Shown piece by piece: positions 41,097-50,911 of a DNA stretch of 64,000 bases. A program made the position numbers and the translations under genes. The notes beneath the pieces were generated by a model. The model did not search any database. It was not told the DNA's origin and was given only the letters and a program-made list of their open reading frames with translations. Every line of letters begins with the position of its first letter. Within the stretch, counting starts at the first letter, position 1. The DNA comes from Constantimarinum furrinae (lineage in GTDB: Bacteria; Bacteroidota; Bacteroidia; Flavobacteriales; Flavobacteriaceae), in contig NZ_CP052909.1 of assembly GCF_014295415.1 (NCBI RefSeq), positions 1,550,001 to 1,614,000 of the forward strand. Direction: 5' to 3'.

Positions 41097-44000
41097 ATGA
41101 TGAGAAGAATTTTACTTTTGGGCGCTCTTATAGCGTTACCATTGTTTTTGCACGCACAACAAAGGACTATTGAAATAGACTGGGAGAATCCGGAGTCGGT
41201 TGTCAATACTCCTGCAAAAAATAAGGTTGATCTTAACAGAAATAATACCAATGCTGTTTCTAAAACTAAAACGAAGAAACATTCTAGCCTAGAGGTTGAA
41301 GACAGAATTCCTGTTTACAGCGAGCGCTGGCAGGATAATGGTTATGCAAATAGCACCTCTTTGAGGCTTACTAACATTCAGTACCAAAATCTATCCGCAG
41401 ATGAACGCAGGCTGATCAAAGCCGATCTGGTGCCTAACTCCGTATCCTCAAAGATCATGAGCTCTAAAGGCAGGGATATCCTGTATACTACATTGGTGGT
41501 TTCACCGGTGGTTAATATGAACGGCGCATTAAAAAAGATCACCTCCTTTAATATTTCTTATTCCTATACTTCTCACAATGCTTCTTCTTCCAGAATGCCT
41601 ATTTCTAATTCCGTTTTGGCAACAGGTAATTGGTATAAATTTAAAGTGGAACAAACCGGGGTGCATCGAATAGACCGTGACTTTTTGAATAATCTGGGGA
41701 TGAATACCGATGGCATAAACCCCCGAAATCTGAAAATCTATGGTCATGGTGGTAAAACCCTGCCATTTCTCAATATAGATAATACTCAGTTAGATCTTCC
41801 CGAAACTGCTATTCAAGTCATTGGAGAAGCCGACGGCTCTTTCGATAGCGGAGATTTTATTTTGTTTTATGGCATTAGCACTTTGGGCTACGACGAACAA
41901 AATGACACCAATATCAACCCCTATTCAAACGATTCGTACTACTATATAACTGCCGATGGCGGAAACGGACTGAGAGTGCAGGCTATGAATGAACCTTCAG
42001 GGAACCCTTCAGAGATCATTACTACTTTCAACGACTATAAATTCCATGAAGAAGACGAAGACAGCCCCGCAAAGGTGGGTAGAAGGTGGTTTGGAAATCG
42101 CTTCGATATAGAAAATGAACAGAGTTATGAGTTCGAATTCCCGAATATCGTACCCGGTTCTTTAATGAATGTAAGAATTAAGCTTGCATCTGCTTCAGAA
42201 TCCGTTACGTCTACAGCGGTCTCAATTAATGGAACTAGTCTTAATCCACTGGTGTTTAGCGCTATCAACGACCCGACACTTCTGGACACCAAGGAATTTA
42301 ACGATACCTTTCCCGCCGGAGGTGAAACCGTCACAATTGATCTTAATTATAACAATGGAAGCAATCCTTCCAGTATTGGCTATATCGACTACTTAAGTGT
42401 AGAGGCGTTGCGGCGATTAACAGGAACAGAGGGCCAGATGGCATTTCAATATAATAATGCCATTGGCATGATTGGAGTAGGAGAATATCAAATTACCAAT
42501 GCCGCTCAGTTTTCTCAGGTGTGGGATGTGACCGATCCGGCAAATATTAGATCAAAACAAAATGAAGGTGGTGCTTCACAACTCAGTTTTAAAGCTAATC
42601 TGGGGGAATTACGAAAATATGTTGCGGTGAATCCGTCCGATTACTTTGTTCCTGTGGCCGGAGCACAAACCGTGGTATCCAATCAGAATTTAAAAGGAAC
42701 CATTTTTAATGATTCCTCAGGTAATTTTCAGGATATTGATTATTTGATCATTACAGCTCCATTTCTTATTCAACCTGCGCTTCGATTGGCTACACATCAC
42801 AAAAACCTAAACGGACTTAATGTAAAGGTGATTACTACAGACCGAATCTATGAGGAATTCAGTTCAGGAAAACAGGACATAGGGGCAATCAGGAATTTGG
42901 TGCGCTATGTCTATGAGAATGCTTCCTCTCCCGACAAACGAGTTAAGTATGTATGTCTGTTTGGAGATGCTTCTATTGATTACAAGAACAGAATAGCCAA
43001 TAATAATAACATCGTCCCTGTTTATCACACCTTGTTTAGCAACAGTACCTTTACATCCTATATGTCTGATGATTTTTATGGTATGATGGATCCATTGGAT
43101 GGTGGACTAAATCAAAACGATATACTGGATATTGCCGTAGGTCGAATACTTGCCGATGAAGTAAGCCTTGCCAACACATTAGTGAATAAAATAATTGATT
43201 ATTCCTCGAGAGAAAGCTACGGCAACTGGCGGAATAATTTTCTATTGGTTTCAGATGATGCCGATTCACAAACAGATTCGACGCTTCAGTTTAATCTCGA
43301 TGCACTTGGAGATCAGATATCGGATGAAAAACCATTTATCAACGTAAAGAAAATTCACGCCGATGCCTTTCAGCAACAAACTTCAGCAGGAGGAAATCGC
43401 TATCCCGAGGTGAACGAAGCTGTAAGTAATGCCATTGAAGTTGGAGCTTTAGTGATTAATTACTTTGGACATGGCGGGGAGGATGGTCTTGCAAAAGAGT
43501 TTATTTTTACGAAGCAAGAGGCGATAGAGCTTCAGAATAAAAATAAGTATCCCTGTATCATTACCGTTACTTGCGAATTTACCAAATTTGATAATCCACT
43601 TCGAATAACGGCGGGTGAACTCACCTATTGGAATCCTAACGGCGGTGCTATTTCTTTGATCACAACAACCCGTTCCATCACCGTAAGTACGGGTGTAAAC
43701 TACAATCAGGAATTGGCTCCCGAAGTTTTTGGTTTTGGTACAAGTAACATTGTAGCACCTTCTGAAGCATTGCGCCGGGCAAAAAATTTGATCACCAGTT
43801 CCGATAAGCGCGTTGTTTTCTATATTGGCGACCCTGCGATGAAGTTGGCTTTTGCAAAACCGGAAGTAAAACTAACCACACTTAATGGTGTGCCGCTAAC
43901 ACAGGCTGTGGATACGTTAAAGGCGTTGAGCAAAGTTCGCTTTGGAGGAGAAGTTGTCGATGAGGCCGGAAATCTGCTAAGTGGTTACAACGGCGTGGTT

Positions 44001-44957
44001 GAGGCGAAAATCTATGATAAGGATGTACAGCGGCAAACCTTAGGGAATGACGGAACAGAAAATGCCAATGGGTTGATCATTATGAATTTTAAAACGCTAG
44101 GAGAGATTCTCTTTAACGGACAGGCAACCGTTACAAACGGGCGTTTTGAATTTGAATTCGTAGTGCCTCGAGACATACAGATCCCTGTTGGAAATGGCCG
44201 AGCAAGTCTCTATTCAGAAAGAAGCAATGCGTTGGAGGATCAAGCGGGTGCCGATCTTACTATAAAAGTAGGTGGTTTGAATGAAGATGCTCCGGAAGAC
44301 AATCAAGGACCATTGATCAGGTTGTTTATGAACGATGAAAGTTTTGTTTCTGGCGGAATTACCAACGATTCCCCAATTCTTATCGCTAAACTTGAGGATG
44401 AAAACGGAATAAACACTGCTAGTGGAATAGGCCATGATATCGTTGCAATTCTCGATGGAGATGAATCGAATCCTTTTGTATTGAACGAGTATTATCAGGC
44501 CGAATTGGACGATTTTACCAAAGGAAAGGCTACCTATCGTCTGCGTGACCTGGAAGATGGATTGCATACACTTACTTTGAAGGCATGGGATGTATATAAT
44601 AATTCGTCAACTATGGATATTCAGTTTGTGGTAGCAGGAAATGATCAGCTGGAAATTTCCAGAGTACTCAATTATCCCAACCCATTTGTCAATTACACCG
44701 AATTTTGGTTTAATCACAACCGTCCATTCGAACCACTGGAAGTTCAGGTGCAAGTGTTTACTGTAACAGGAAAGGTGGTATGGACACAAAACCAGATCAT
44801 TAATACCGACGGATTTTTATCACGTGATATCGTATGGGACGGGAAGGATGATTTTGGCGATAGAATCGGAAAAGGTGTCTATGTATACAAGATTACAGTT
44901 AAATCTACGTTAACCAATCAGCGAATTGAAAAATTTGAAAAACTGGTTATCCTTTAA
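41097..44957 (+). CDS. porU: Type IX secretion system sortase PorU
   Basis: Cell-surface C25-type cysteine protease that removes the C-terminal signal of T9SS cargo and attaches it to A-LPS. The 1286-residue product has a signal peptide (LLLGALIALPLFLHAQ), an N-terminal region (about 25-500), and the gingipain-like catalytic domain with the dyad H792 (NYFGHGGEDG) and C826 (TVTCEFTKFDNP). An Ig-like part follows, then a C-terminal T9SS-signal-type domain (LNYPNPFVNYTEFWFNH, GKDDFGDRIGKGVYVYKI), which PorU keeps uncleaved. porV follows after 35 nt. Start: two adjacent ATGs at 41097 and 41100 cannot be separated. Confidence 0.95.
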   Translation: MMRRILLLGALIALPLFLHAQQRTIEIDWENPESVVNTPAKNKVDLNRNNTNAVSKTKTKKHSSLEVEDRIPVYSERWQDNGYANSTSLRLTNIQYQNLSADERRLIKADLVPNSVSSKIMSSKGRDILYTTLVVSPVVNMNGALKKITSFNISYSYTSHNASSSRMPISNSVLATGNWYKFKVEQTGVHRIDRDFLNNLGMNTDGINPRNLKIYGHGGKTLPFLNIDNTQLDLPETAIQVIGEADGSFDSGDFILFYGISTLGYDEQNDTNINPYSNDSYYYITADGGNGLRVQAMNEPSGNPSEIITTFNDYKFHEEDEDSPAKVGRRWFGNRFDIENEQSYEFEFPNIVPGSLMNVRIKLASASESVTSTAVSINGTSLNPLVFSAINDPTLLDTKEFNDTFPAGGETVTIDLNYNNGSNPSSIGYIDYLSVEALRRLTGTEGQMAFQYNNAIGMIGVGEYQITNAAQFSQVWDVTDPANIRSKQNEGGASQLSFKANLGELRKYVAVNPSDYFVPVAGAQTVVSNQNLKGTIFNDSSGNFQDIDYLIITAPFLIQPALRLATHHKNLNGLNVKVITTDRIYEEFSSGKQDIGAIRNLVRYVYENASSPDKRVKYVCLFGDASIDYKNRIANNNNIVPVYHTLFSNSTFTSYMSDDFYGMMDPLDGGLNQNDILDIAVGRILADEVSLANTLVNKIIDYSSRESYGNWRNNFLLVSDDADSQTDSTLQFNLDALGDQISDEKPFINVKKIHADAFQQQTSAGGNRYPEVNEAVSNAIEVGALVINYFGHGGEDGLAKEFIFTKQEAIELQNKNKYPCIITVTCEFTKFDNPLRITAGELTYWNPNGGAISLITTTRSITVSTGVNYNQELAPEVFGFGTSNIVAPSEALRRAKNLITSSDKRVVFYIGDPAMKLAFAKPEVKLTTLNGVPLTQAVDTLKALSKVRFGGEVVDEAGNLLSGYNGVVEAKIYDKDVQRQTLGNDGTENANGLIIMNFKTLGEILFNGQATVTNGRFEFEFVVPRDIQIPVGNGRASLYSERSNALEDQAGADLTIKVGGLNEDAPEDNQGPLIRLFMNDESFVSGGITNDSPILIAKLEDENGINTASGIGHDIVAILDGDESNPFVLNEYYQAELDDFTKGKATYRLRDLEDGLHTLTLKAWDVYNNSSTMDIQFVVAGNDQLEISRVLNYPNPFVNYTEFWFNHNRPFEPLEVQVQVFTVTGKVVWTQNQIINTDGFLSRDIVWDGKDDFGDRIGKGVYVYKITVKSTLTNQRIEKFEKLVIL

Positions 44958-44992
44958 AAATTAAAAGTATATTTGTCCAAATTTTGAACCTC

Positions 44993-46156
44993 ATGAAGAA
45001 ATTTTTTATTGCAATTTTTGTTAGTTTATTTATTTTTCAGGTGTCTGCGCAGGAGGAAGGTGACCTTGCTCAACAACGTGTGATTACAACAGCAGTGCCC
45101 TTTTTGCTTATTGCAGCCGACGCCCGTGCGGCAGGTATGGGAGACATTGGAGTTGCCACAAGTGCCGATGCTTTTTCGCAGCAATGGAACCCGGCAAAAT
45201 ATGCTTTCGCTATTTCAAAACAAGGTGTGGGTGTGACGTATACTCCGTATTTAAGTCAGTTGGTAAACGATATATTCCTTGGAAATTTAACGTATTATAA
45301 CAGAATTAATGAGCAGAGTGCTTTTGCAGCCAGTTTACGATATTTCAGTCTGGGCGATATCGAACTTCGCGAAACTATAGATCAGGAGCCTTTAATTCAA
45401 AGTCCGAATGAATTTACATTCGATGTTTCTTATTCTCTGCGATTAAGTGAGCGAATCTCTATGGCCGTAGGAGGGCGATACCTTAGATCTGATTTAAAAA
45501 TTCAGGCTTCCAATGAAGATGCTACCGCAGCCAGTTCTTTTGCAGTAGATGTTGCCGGGTATTATCAGAGTGAAGAGATTGCCTATAACGATTTTGACGG
45601 GCGATGGAGAGCCGGTTTTAATATTTCAAACATTGGTCCTAAACTAAAGTATGACGAAGTAGGACAGGAGAGTAACCTTCCAACTAATCTGGCATTAGGT
45701 GGTGGTTTCGATTTCATTTTAGATGAATATAACAAGGTAGGTGTCTCTGCCGAAGTAAATAAGTTGTTGGTTCCAACTCCTCAGGATTTTGACGGTGATG
45801 GCGATATCGATGCCGAAGATGATGAAGAATATGAGTCTATCAGTTTCTTTTCGGGTATGTTCAAATCCTTTGGAGATGCTCCCGATGGATTTAGTGAAGA
45901 GCTGAAAGAATTTACTTGGGCATTGGGTGCAGAATACTGGTATCAGGATGTATTTGCATTCCGTACAGGTTATTTTAATGAAAGTGACCTAAAAGGTTCT
46001 AGGAAGTTCCTTTCTCTTGGAGCCGGTTTCCGATATACAGCAATAAATATCGATATTTCTTACTTGTTCTCCACTTCTAAGGTAAGAAGTCCGCTGGAAG
46101 GAACACTTCGTTTCGGACTTACTTTTAACTTTGGGGACGAGTACGACGAATACTAG
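44993..46156 (+). CDS. porV: Type IX secretion outer-membrane protein PorV (LptO)
   Basis: A FadL-like 14-strand outer-membrane barrel that shuttles cargo from the translocon to PorU. The 387-residue product has a signal peptide (FFIAIFVSLFIFQVSAQ) and family hallmarks: VPFLLIAADARAAGMGDIGVA, WNPAKYAFAISKQGVGVTYTP and the C-terminal DISYLFSTSKVRSPLEGTL. It ends in an aromatic strand region. The ATG at 44993 is preferred over a TTG at 44984, which would add MNL. A TATATTTG box lies at 44968-44975, between the porU stop and this start, so porV may also have its own promoter. Confidence 0.95.
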   Translation: MKKFFIAIFVSLFIFQVSAQEEGDLAQQRVITTAVPFLLIAADARAAGMGDIGVATSADAFSQQWNPAKYAFAISKQGVGVTYTPYLSQLVNDIFLGNLTYYNRINEQSAFAASLRYFSLGDIELRETIDQEPLIQSPNEFTFDVSYSLRLSERISMAVGGRYLRSDLKIQASNEDATAASSFAVDVAGYYQSEEIAYNDFDGRWRAGFNISNIGPKLKYDEVGQESNLPTNLALGGGFDFILDEYNKVGVSAEVNKLLVPTPQDFDGDGDIDAEDDEEYESISFFSGMFKSFGDAPDGFSEELKEFTWALGAEYWYQDVFAFRTGYFNESDLKGSRKFLSLGAGFRYTAINIDISYLFSTSKVRSPLEGTLRFGLTFNFGDEYDEY

Positions 46157-46160
46157 AATC

Positions 46161-46643
46161 GTGAAAAAAATAAAGATCGAAACGGAACTTGAAGTTTATG
46201 ATTCTGTTTCATCACTTCCTTCAGAACTAAAAGATCTAATGCATAAGGCGCAAAAGGCACGTGAAAATGCTTATGCGCCTTATTCACTTTTTAAAGTGGG
46301 TGCTGCTTTGTTGCTCGAGACTGGAGAAGTTATTATTGGGAACAATCAGGAAAATGCAGCTTTTCCCTCCGGACTCTGTGCAGAGCGCGTAGCCGTTTAT
46401 CACGCAGGGGCAACCTATCCGGGAAAAACCATTAAGGCACTCGCCCTTACTGCCAGGTCTCTCAACCATGAAGTGCGTACTCCTACACCGCCCTGCGGAG
46501 CCTGCAGACAGGCATTGGCAGAATATGAAGTCAAACAACAAACACCCATTAGCGTTTATTTTATGGGAGAAACCGGAAATGTAGTTAAGGCAGCTTCGGT
46601 AAAAGATCTACTACCGCTTATATTTGACAGCTCGTATTTGTAG
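46161..46643 (+). CDS. cdd: Cytidine deaminase
   Basis: Deaminates cytidine and deoxycytidine to uridine and deoxyuridine in pyrimidine salvage. The 160-residue product has the zinc site C73-A-E75 (PSGLCAERVAVYHAG), with E75 the catalytic base, and P-C112-G-A-C115 (TPPCGACRQALAEY). The substrate loop YAPYSLFKVGAALL is present. GTG at 46161 is chosen as start because it lies 4 nt after the porV stop; an in-frame upstream ATG at 46131 would overlap porV by 26 nt. It is a single-domain, homotetrameric-type enzyme. Confidence 0.93.
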   Translation: MKKIKIETELEVYDSVSSLPSELKDLMHKAQKARENAYAPYSLFKVGAALLLETGEVIIGNNQENAAFPSGLCAERVAVYHAGATYPGKTIKALALTARSLNHEVRTPTPPCGACRQALAEYEVKQQTPISVYFMGETGNVVKAASVKDLLPLIFDSSYL

Positions 46644-46724
46644 CCTTCAACAGAGCTTCTAATCCTAATTTAAGGTTGTTTTCAGTATTGAATTTCTATT
46701 TTAGTAATTTGAAGTTCTACTTCT

Positions 46725-46754
46725 TTTGTAGATGCTATTAATATAGTATTTTTG
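46725..46754 (+). promoter_or_regulatory. Promoter of the pdhA-pdhC operon
   Basis: TTTG (46725-46728), 18 nt, TATTTTTG (46747-46754), a good flavobacterial promoter, leaving a leader of about 70 nt before pdhA. Confidence 0.6.
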
Positions 46755-46829
46755 TTATTCGTGCAATCCGGTTTTTCTTCGGAATATCGGGTCAATTAAA
46801 CAGTTAATGCGCCAAGGGCGTAGCTTGAT

Positions 46830-47828
46830 ATGAAAAAAATTACGAAACAAACTTATCTGGACTGGTATGAAAATATGCTGTTCTGGAGAAAATTTGAAGA
46901 CAAACTGGCTCAGGTTTATATCAATCAGAAAGTGCGGGGATTCCTTCACTTGTATAATGGTCAGGAAGCGGTTTTAGCAGGCTCACTGCATGCCATGGAT
47001 CTAACCAAGGACAAAATGATAACCGCGTATCGCAACCACGTCCAGCCTATTGGAATGGGAGTGGATCCTAAAAAGGTTATGGCCGAGTTATATGGTAAGG
47101 CAACAGGAACCTCACAAGGATTGGGAGGTTCTATGCATATATTTTCAAAAGAATATCGCTTTTACGGCGGACACGGAATTGTAGGAGGGCAAATCCCCTT
47201 GGGTGCCGGACTCGCCTTTGCAGATAAATATTACGATCGTGACGCCGTCACCCTAACATTTATGGGAGATGGAGCCACACGACAAGGGTCATTGCACGAA
47301 ACGTTTAATCTGGCGATGCTCTGGAAACTTCCGGTAGTTTTCTGTGTTGAAAACAACGGGTATGCCATGGGAACTTCTGTGGAGCGCACTGCGAACCATA
47401 CCGATATCTGGAAACTCGGATTGGGATACGAAATGCCTTGTAAACCCGTAGATGGAATGAAACCGGAGGTGGTTGCCAAGGAAATGGATGAAGCAATTGA
47501 GCGTGCACGCAGAGGTGACGGGCCAACATTCCTGGAATTAAGAACCTATCGGTATAGAGGGCATTCAATGAGTGATGCGCAGCATTATCGTACCAAGGAA
47601 GAAGTAAAGAAAAAACAGGAGGAAGACCCTATTTCTTATGTATTGCATCATATTTACGAGAAGAAATGGGCAACCGAGGCCGAGATCAAAAAGATCGATA
47701 AGAAAGTGAAGGATATGGTGAGTGAATGCGAAAAGTTTGCCGAGGAGTCTCCATACCCCGAAAAGCATGTTATGTACGATGCAGTTTACGAACAGGAAGA
47801 TTATCCTTTTTTACCTCATAAATTATAA
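46830..47828 (+). CDS. pdhA: Pyruvate dehydrogenase E1 component, alpha subunit
   Basis: Decarboxylates pyruvate with thiamine diphosphate in the PDH complex. The 332-residue product has the alpha-subunit opening (YLDWYENMLFWRKFEDKLAQ), HLYNGQEAVLAG and the TPP/Mg site GDGATRQGSLHETFNLA...ENNGYAMGTSVERTA. The phosphorylation-loop-like segment YRYRGHSMSDAQHYRTK is present. No beta subunit (E1-beta) gene is adjacent; it must lie elsewhere, as is common in Flavobacteriia. The E2 gene follows after 6 nt. Confidence 0.95.
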   Translation: MKKITKQTYLDWYENMLFWRKFEDKLAQVYINQKVRGFLHLYNGQEAVLAGSLHAMDLTKDKMITAYRNHVQPIGMGVDPKKVMAELYGKATGTSQGLGGSMHIFSKEYRFYGGHGIVGGQIPLGAGLAFADKYYDRDAVTLTFMGDGATRQGSLHETFNLAMLWKLPVVFCVENNGYAMGTSVERTANHTDIWKLGLGYEMPCKPVDGMKPEVVAKEMDEAIERARRGDGPTFLELRTYRYRGHSMSDAQHYRTKEEVKKKQEEDPISYVLHHIYEKKWATEAEIKKIDKKVKDMVSECEKFAEESPYPEKHVMYDAVYEQEDYPFLPHKL

Positions 47829-47834
47829 TTCACT

Positions 47835-49505
47835 ATGGCAGAAGTAATCAACATGCCGCGTTTAAGCGACACTATGGAAGAGGGCACCGTGGCGAAATGG
47901 CTCAAGAAAAAGGGTGATAGCGTTGCCGAAGGGGATATTTTAGCTGAAATTGAAACCGACAAGGCTACCATGGAATTCGAATCTTTTCATGAAGGTACAC
48001 TACTTCATATAGGTATTGCTGAAGGTGAAACAGCAAAAGTAGATTCTCTTCTGGCTATTATTGGTGATAAGGATGAGGATATTTCAGAGTTGTTGAATGG
48101 CGAAGGCGAAGCTTCCGAAAAGAAATCTGAATCGAAAAAAGAAGAAAAAGCAGACGACAAGTCTGAAAATACTTCCGAAGAAAATAAAGAAGAAGATACC
48201 ACTGAAGCTGAAGCTCCCGAAGAAGATTCATCTCAGGACTTGCCTGAAGGGGTGGAAGTTATTACCATGCCTCGCTTAAGCGATACCATGGAAGAAGGTA
48301 CTGTGGCGTCCTGGCTTAAAAAAGAGGGCGATAAAGTAGAAGAAGGGGATATACTGGCCGAAATTGAAACGGATAAGGCCACTATGGAGTTTGAGTCGTT
48401 TTACTCGGGAACCCTTCTTAAAATTGGGATACAGGAAGGTGAGACAGCCAAGGTGGATGCCCTGCTCGCCATAATAGGCCCAAAAGGAACCGATGTTTCA
48501 GGAGTTTCTGGAGCGACATCCAAAAGTAAACCCGCGGCCAAGTCAAAAGAGGAAACAAAAGTAAAAGAAGAGTCCTCAAAGCCTTCCGAAGAAAAGGAAG
48601 AAAATAAAGAAAAGCCTGCATCTTCAGCAGGTCAATCTCAGACCACAACAAAAGACGGAGGTAGAATTTTTGTATCTCCCCTCGCTAAAAAATTAGCCGA
48701 AGAAAAAAATATTAGTCTGTCTCAAGTTCAGGGAAGTGGCGAGAACGGCCGTATTGTAAAACGTGATATTGTAAATTATCAGCCCGGAACAGGTGCCGCT
48801 GCTGCCTATACGCCGGTGGGAGAGGAGCGTTTTGAAGAGATCAAGAATTCCCAAATGCGCAAAACCATTGCAAAACGTCTGGGTGAATCGAAATTTACGG
48901 CACCACATTATTACCTGACCATCGAGCTGGATATGGATCATGCGATCGCCTCAAGAAATGCGATCAATTCCGATCCCGATGTAAAGATCTCCTTTAACGA
49001 TATGATCATTAAAGCTTGTGCTATGGCATTGCGAAAGCACCCGCAGGTTAACAGTCAGTGGACGCCCGATGCGACGCGCATTGCGCAACACATTCATATT
49101 GGGGTCGCTGTAGCAGTAGATGAGGGATTGCTGGTTCCGGTATTGAAATTTGCCGATCAGATGTCCTTCTCACAAATTGGAGGGAACGTTAAGGAGTTGG
49201 CGGGTAAGGCCAGAAATAAAAAGATCACCCCTCAGGAAATGGAGGGCAGTACCTTCACAGTTTCTAATTTAGGAATGTTTGGAATTAAGGAATTTACTTC
49301 TATTATTAATGCGCCAAATTCGGCTATCCTATCTGTGGGAGCCATAGAGCAGAAACCTGTAGTGAAAAATGGTGCGATCACCATTGGAAATACCATGACC
49401 GTTACTCTGGCGTGTGATCACCGAACCGTAGACGGGGCAACAGGCGCCAAGTTCTTGCAAACGGTAAGGCAGTATATCGAGAACCCGGTGACCATGTTTG
49501 TTTAA
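47835..49505 (+). CDS. pdhC: Pyruvate dehydrogenase E2, dihydrolipoamide acetyltransferase with two lipoyl domains
   Basis: Core of PDH; moves the acetyl group from lipoamide to CoA. The 556-residue product contains two nearly identical lipoyl domains (about 1-78 and 137-216) with lipoylated lysines K43 and K181 (each ETDKATMEFES). Glu/Lys/Ser-rich linkers separate them. A peripheral-subunit-binding domain follows (about 275-312; VSPLAKKLAEEKNISLSQV), then the catalytic domain with the active-site His in CDHRTVDGATGAKFLQTV. The sequence ends ENPVTMFV. The lipoyl lysines need the octanoyl transfer done by LipB (3404-4117). It is cotranscribed with pdhA. Confidence 0.95.
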   Translation: MAEVINMPRLSDTMEEGTVAKWLKKKGDSVAEGDILAEIETDKATMEFESFHEGTLLHIGIAEGETAKVDSLLAIIGDKDEDISELLNGEGEASEKKSESKKEEKADDKSENTSEENKEEDTTEAEAPEEDSSQDLPEGVEVITMPRLSDTMEEGTVASWLKKEGDKVEEGDILAEIETDKATMEFESFYSGTLLKIGIQEGETAKVDALLAIIGPKGTDVSGVSGATSKSKPAAKSKEETKVKEESSKPSEEKEENKEKPASSAGQSQTTTKDGGRIFVSPLAKKLAEEKNISLSQVQGSGENGRIVKRDIVNYQPGTGAAAAYTPVGEERFEEIKNSQMRKTIAKRLGESKFTAPHYYLTIELDMDHAIASRNAINSDPDVKISFNDMIIKACAMALRKHPQVNSQWTPDATRIAQHIHIGVAVAVDEGLLVPVLKFADQMSFSQIGGNVKELAGKARNKKITPQEMEGSTFTVSNLGMFGIKEFTSIINAPNSAILSVGAIEQKPVVKNGAITIGNTMTVTLACDHRTVDGATGAKFLQTVRQYIENPVTMFV

Positions 49506-49545
49506 ATGTTCATAATACACCAAAAAACGATCCCGTACTCACATT

Positions 49546-49574
49546 TTTGTTGAAGACGGGATTTGTTATCTTTA
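49546..49574 (+). promoter_or_regulatory. Possible promoter of the SDR gene
   Basis: TTTG (49546-49549), 17 nt, TATCTTTA (49567-49574), one mismatch to TAnnTTTG. The start codon follows 4 nt later. A 7-bp inverted repeat (ATCCCGT / ACGGGAT) spans the same gap and could be a weak terminator of pdhC. Confidence 0.4.
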
Positions 49575-49578
49575 GCGC

Positions 49579-50259
49579 ATGAAGAATATTGTCATTACAG
49601 GAACCAGTAGAGGTATAGGATATGAGCTTGTAAAATTATTTTCTGAAGGCGGGCATACTACACTTGCTCTTTCTCGAAATGCTGAACCCATCGCTCAAGC
49701 AGGTTTTAAAAACTGCACCTGTTTTCCGTTCGATATCACTAAAGATGATGACCTCAAAAAAGTTTCAGAATTTGTAAAGAAAAACTGGGAGAGTGTCGAT
49801 GTTCTCATCAATAATTCAGGTTTTTTGGTGAATGCACCTTTTTCAGAAATATCCCTTTCAGAATTTAAGCGATCCTACGACGTTAATGTTTTTGGAGTGG
49901 CCGCCTTAACTCAGGCGCTTCTTCCGTTTATGCCAGAGAATGGACATGTGGTAAACATTAGCAGTATGGGCGGTGTACAGGGAAGCGTAAAATTCCCGGG
50001 TTTAAGTGCTTACAGCAGCAGTAAGGGTGCTTTGATCACGCTAACCGAATTATTGGCAGAAGAATACAAAGCGGCGGGCCCTTCCTTTAATGTTCTAGCA
50101 TTGGGCGCTGTAGATACAGAAATGCTTCAGGAAGCGTTTCCGGGCTATCAGGCACCGGTTTCGGCCCAAGAAATGGCCGGATATATTGCAAGATTTGCTA
50201 TGGACGGACACCAATTTCACAACGGAAAGATCATTCAGGTTTCTAGTTCAACGCCCTAA
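49579..50259 (+). CDS. Short-chain dehydrogenase/reductase
   Basis: A 226-residue SDR with the dinucleotide loop GTSRGIGYEL, the NNSGF motif, catalytic Ser in NISSMGG, and catalytic Tyr-Lys in SAYSSSKGAL. Length and motifs are classical, cytoplasmic. The substrate is not identifiable. SprT-like gene follows after 6 nt and the two are probably cotranscribed. The TATCTTTA box is only 4 nt before the ATG. Confidence 0.9.
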   Translation: MKNIVITGTSRGIGYELVKLFSEGGHTTLALSRNAEPIAQAGFKNCTCFPFDITKDDDLKKVSEFVKKNWESVDVLINNSGFLVNAPFSEISLSEFKRSYDVNVFGVAALTQALLPFMPENGHVVNISSMGGVQGSVKFPGLSAYSSSKGALITLTELLAEEYKAAGPSFNVLALGAVDTEMLQEAFPGYQAPVSAQEMAGYIARFAMDGHQFHNGKIIQVSSSTP

Positions 50260-50265
50260 AGCACT

Positions 50266-50862
50266 ATGCAGGATATACTTACTACTTACATTCCTCGAGT
50301 TGCCGTTCAACCGGCTTTTGAACTGATAAAAGCAAACAATGTTCATCTTAAGATCGTAAATGAGCGGGTTACCCGGCATGGAGATTACCGAAAACTTCCC
50401 GATGGAAGTCATCAGATCACTGTAAATGCTAACCTGAATCCTTATCGTTTTTTAATTACACTTGTTCATGAGATTGCTCATTTGGTAGCATTTCATAAAT
50501 ATGGCCGACTTATTAAACCACACGGAAAGGAATGGAAGTATACTTTTCAAACACTCATGTTGCCTTTCTTACGACCCGAGATATTCCCGAATTCGTTATT
50601 ACCCCTTCTCGCTATTCATTTTAAGAATCCCAAAGCGACCAGTGATACCGATACCCGATTGGCACTAGCATTAAAACAATTTGATCCTCCCAATGATAAA
50701 AACTATATATTTGAAATACCGCCCGGAGGGGAATTTCGTTTGTATAACGGGAAGGTCTTTAAACGTGGTAATAAACGTGTAAAGCGCTATGAATGCGTAG
50801 AGGTGAGCACCGGCAGGATGTACTTGTTCAACCCTAACGCCGAAGTGGAATATTTGCAGTAA
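50266..50862 (+). CDS. SprT-like zinc metalloprotease family protein
   Basis: The 198-residue product contains the HExxH zinc motif of SprT-like proteins (TLVHEIAHLVAFHKYG, with H68, E69 and H72) followed by PHGKEWKYTFQTLM, in which the histidine could be the third ligand. The C-terminal half is basic and strand-rich (FRLYNGKVFKRGNKRVKRYECVE), as expected for a nucleic-acid or substrate-binding module, with one cysteine only, so the typical four-Cys SprT zinc ribbon is not present. It is probably cytoplasmic. Substrate unknown; relatives act on DNA-protein crosslinks in eukaryotes (SPRTN) but this does not transfer automatically. Confidence 0.85.
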   Translation: MQDILTTYIPRVAVQPAFELIKANNVHLKIVNERVTRHGDYRKLPDGSHQITVNANLNPYRFLITLVHEIAHLVAFHKYGRLIKPHGKEWKYTFQTLMLPFLRPEIFPNSLLPLLAIHFKNPKATSDTDTRLALALKQFDPPNDKNYIFEIPPGGEFRLYNGKVFKRGNKRVKRYECVEVSTGRMYLFNPNAEVEYLQ

Positions 50863-50911
50863 TGAATAGTGAATCGTAAGTAGTGAATTGTAATAGCATC
50901 TATAATAACTA

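Noticed and set aside
46131-46160. ATG start of cdd at 46131
   Set aside because: It would overlap the porV end by 26 nt and add residues outside the family; GTG at 46161 fits the family start.
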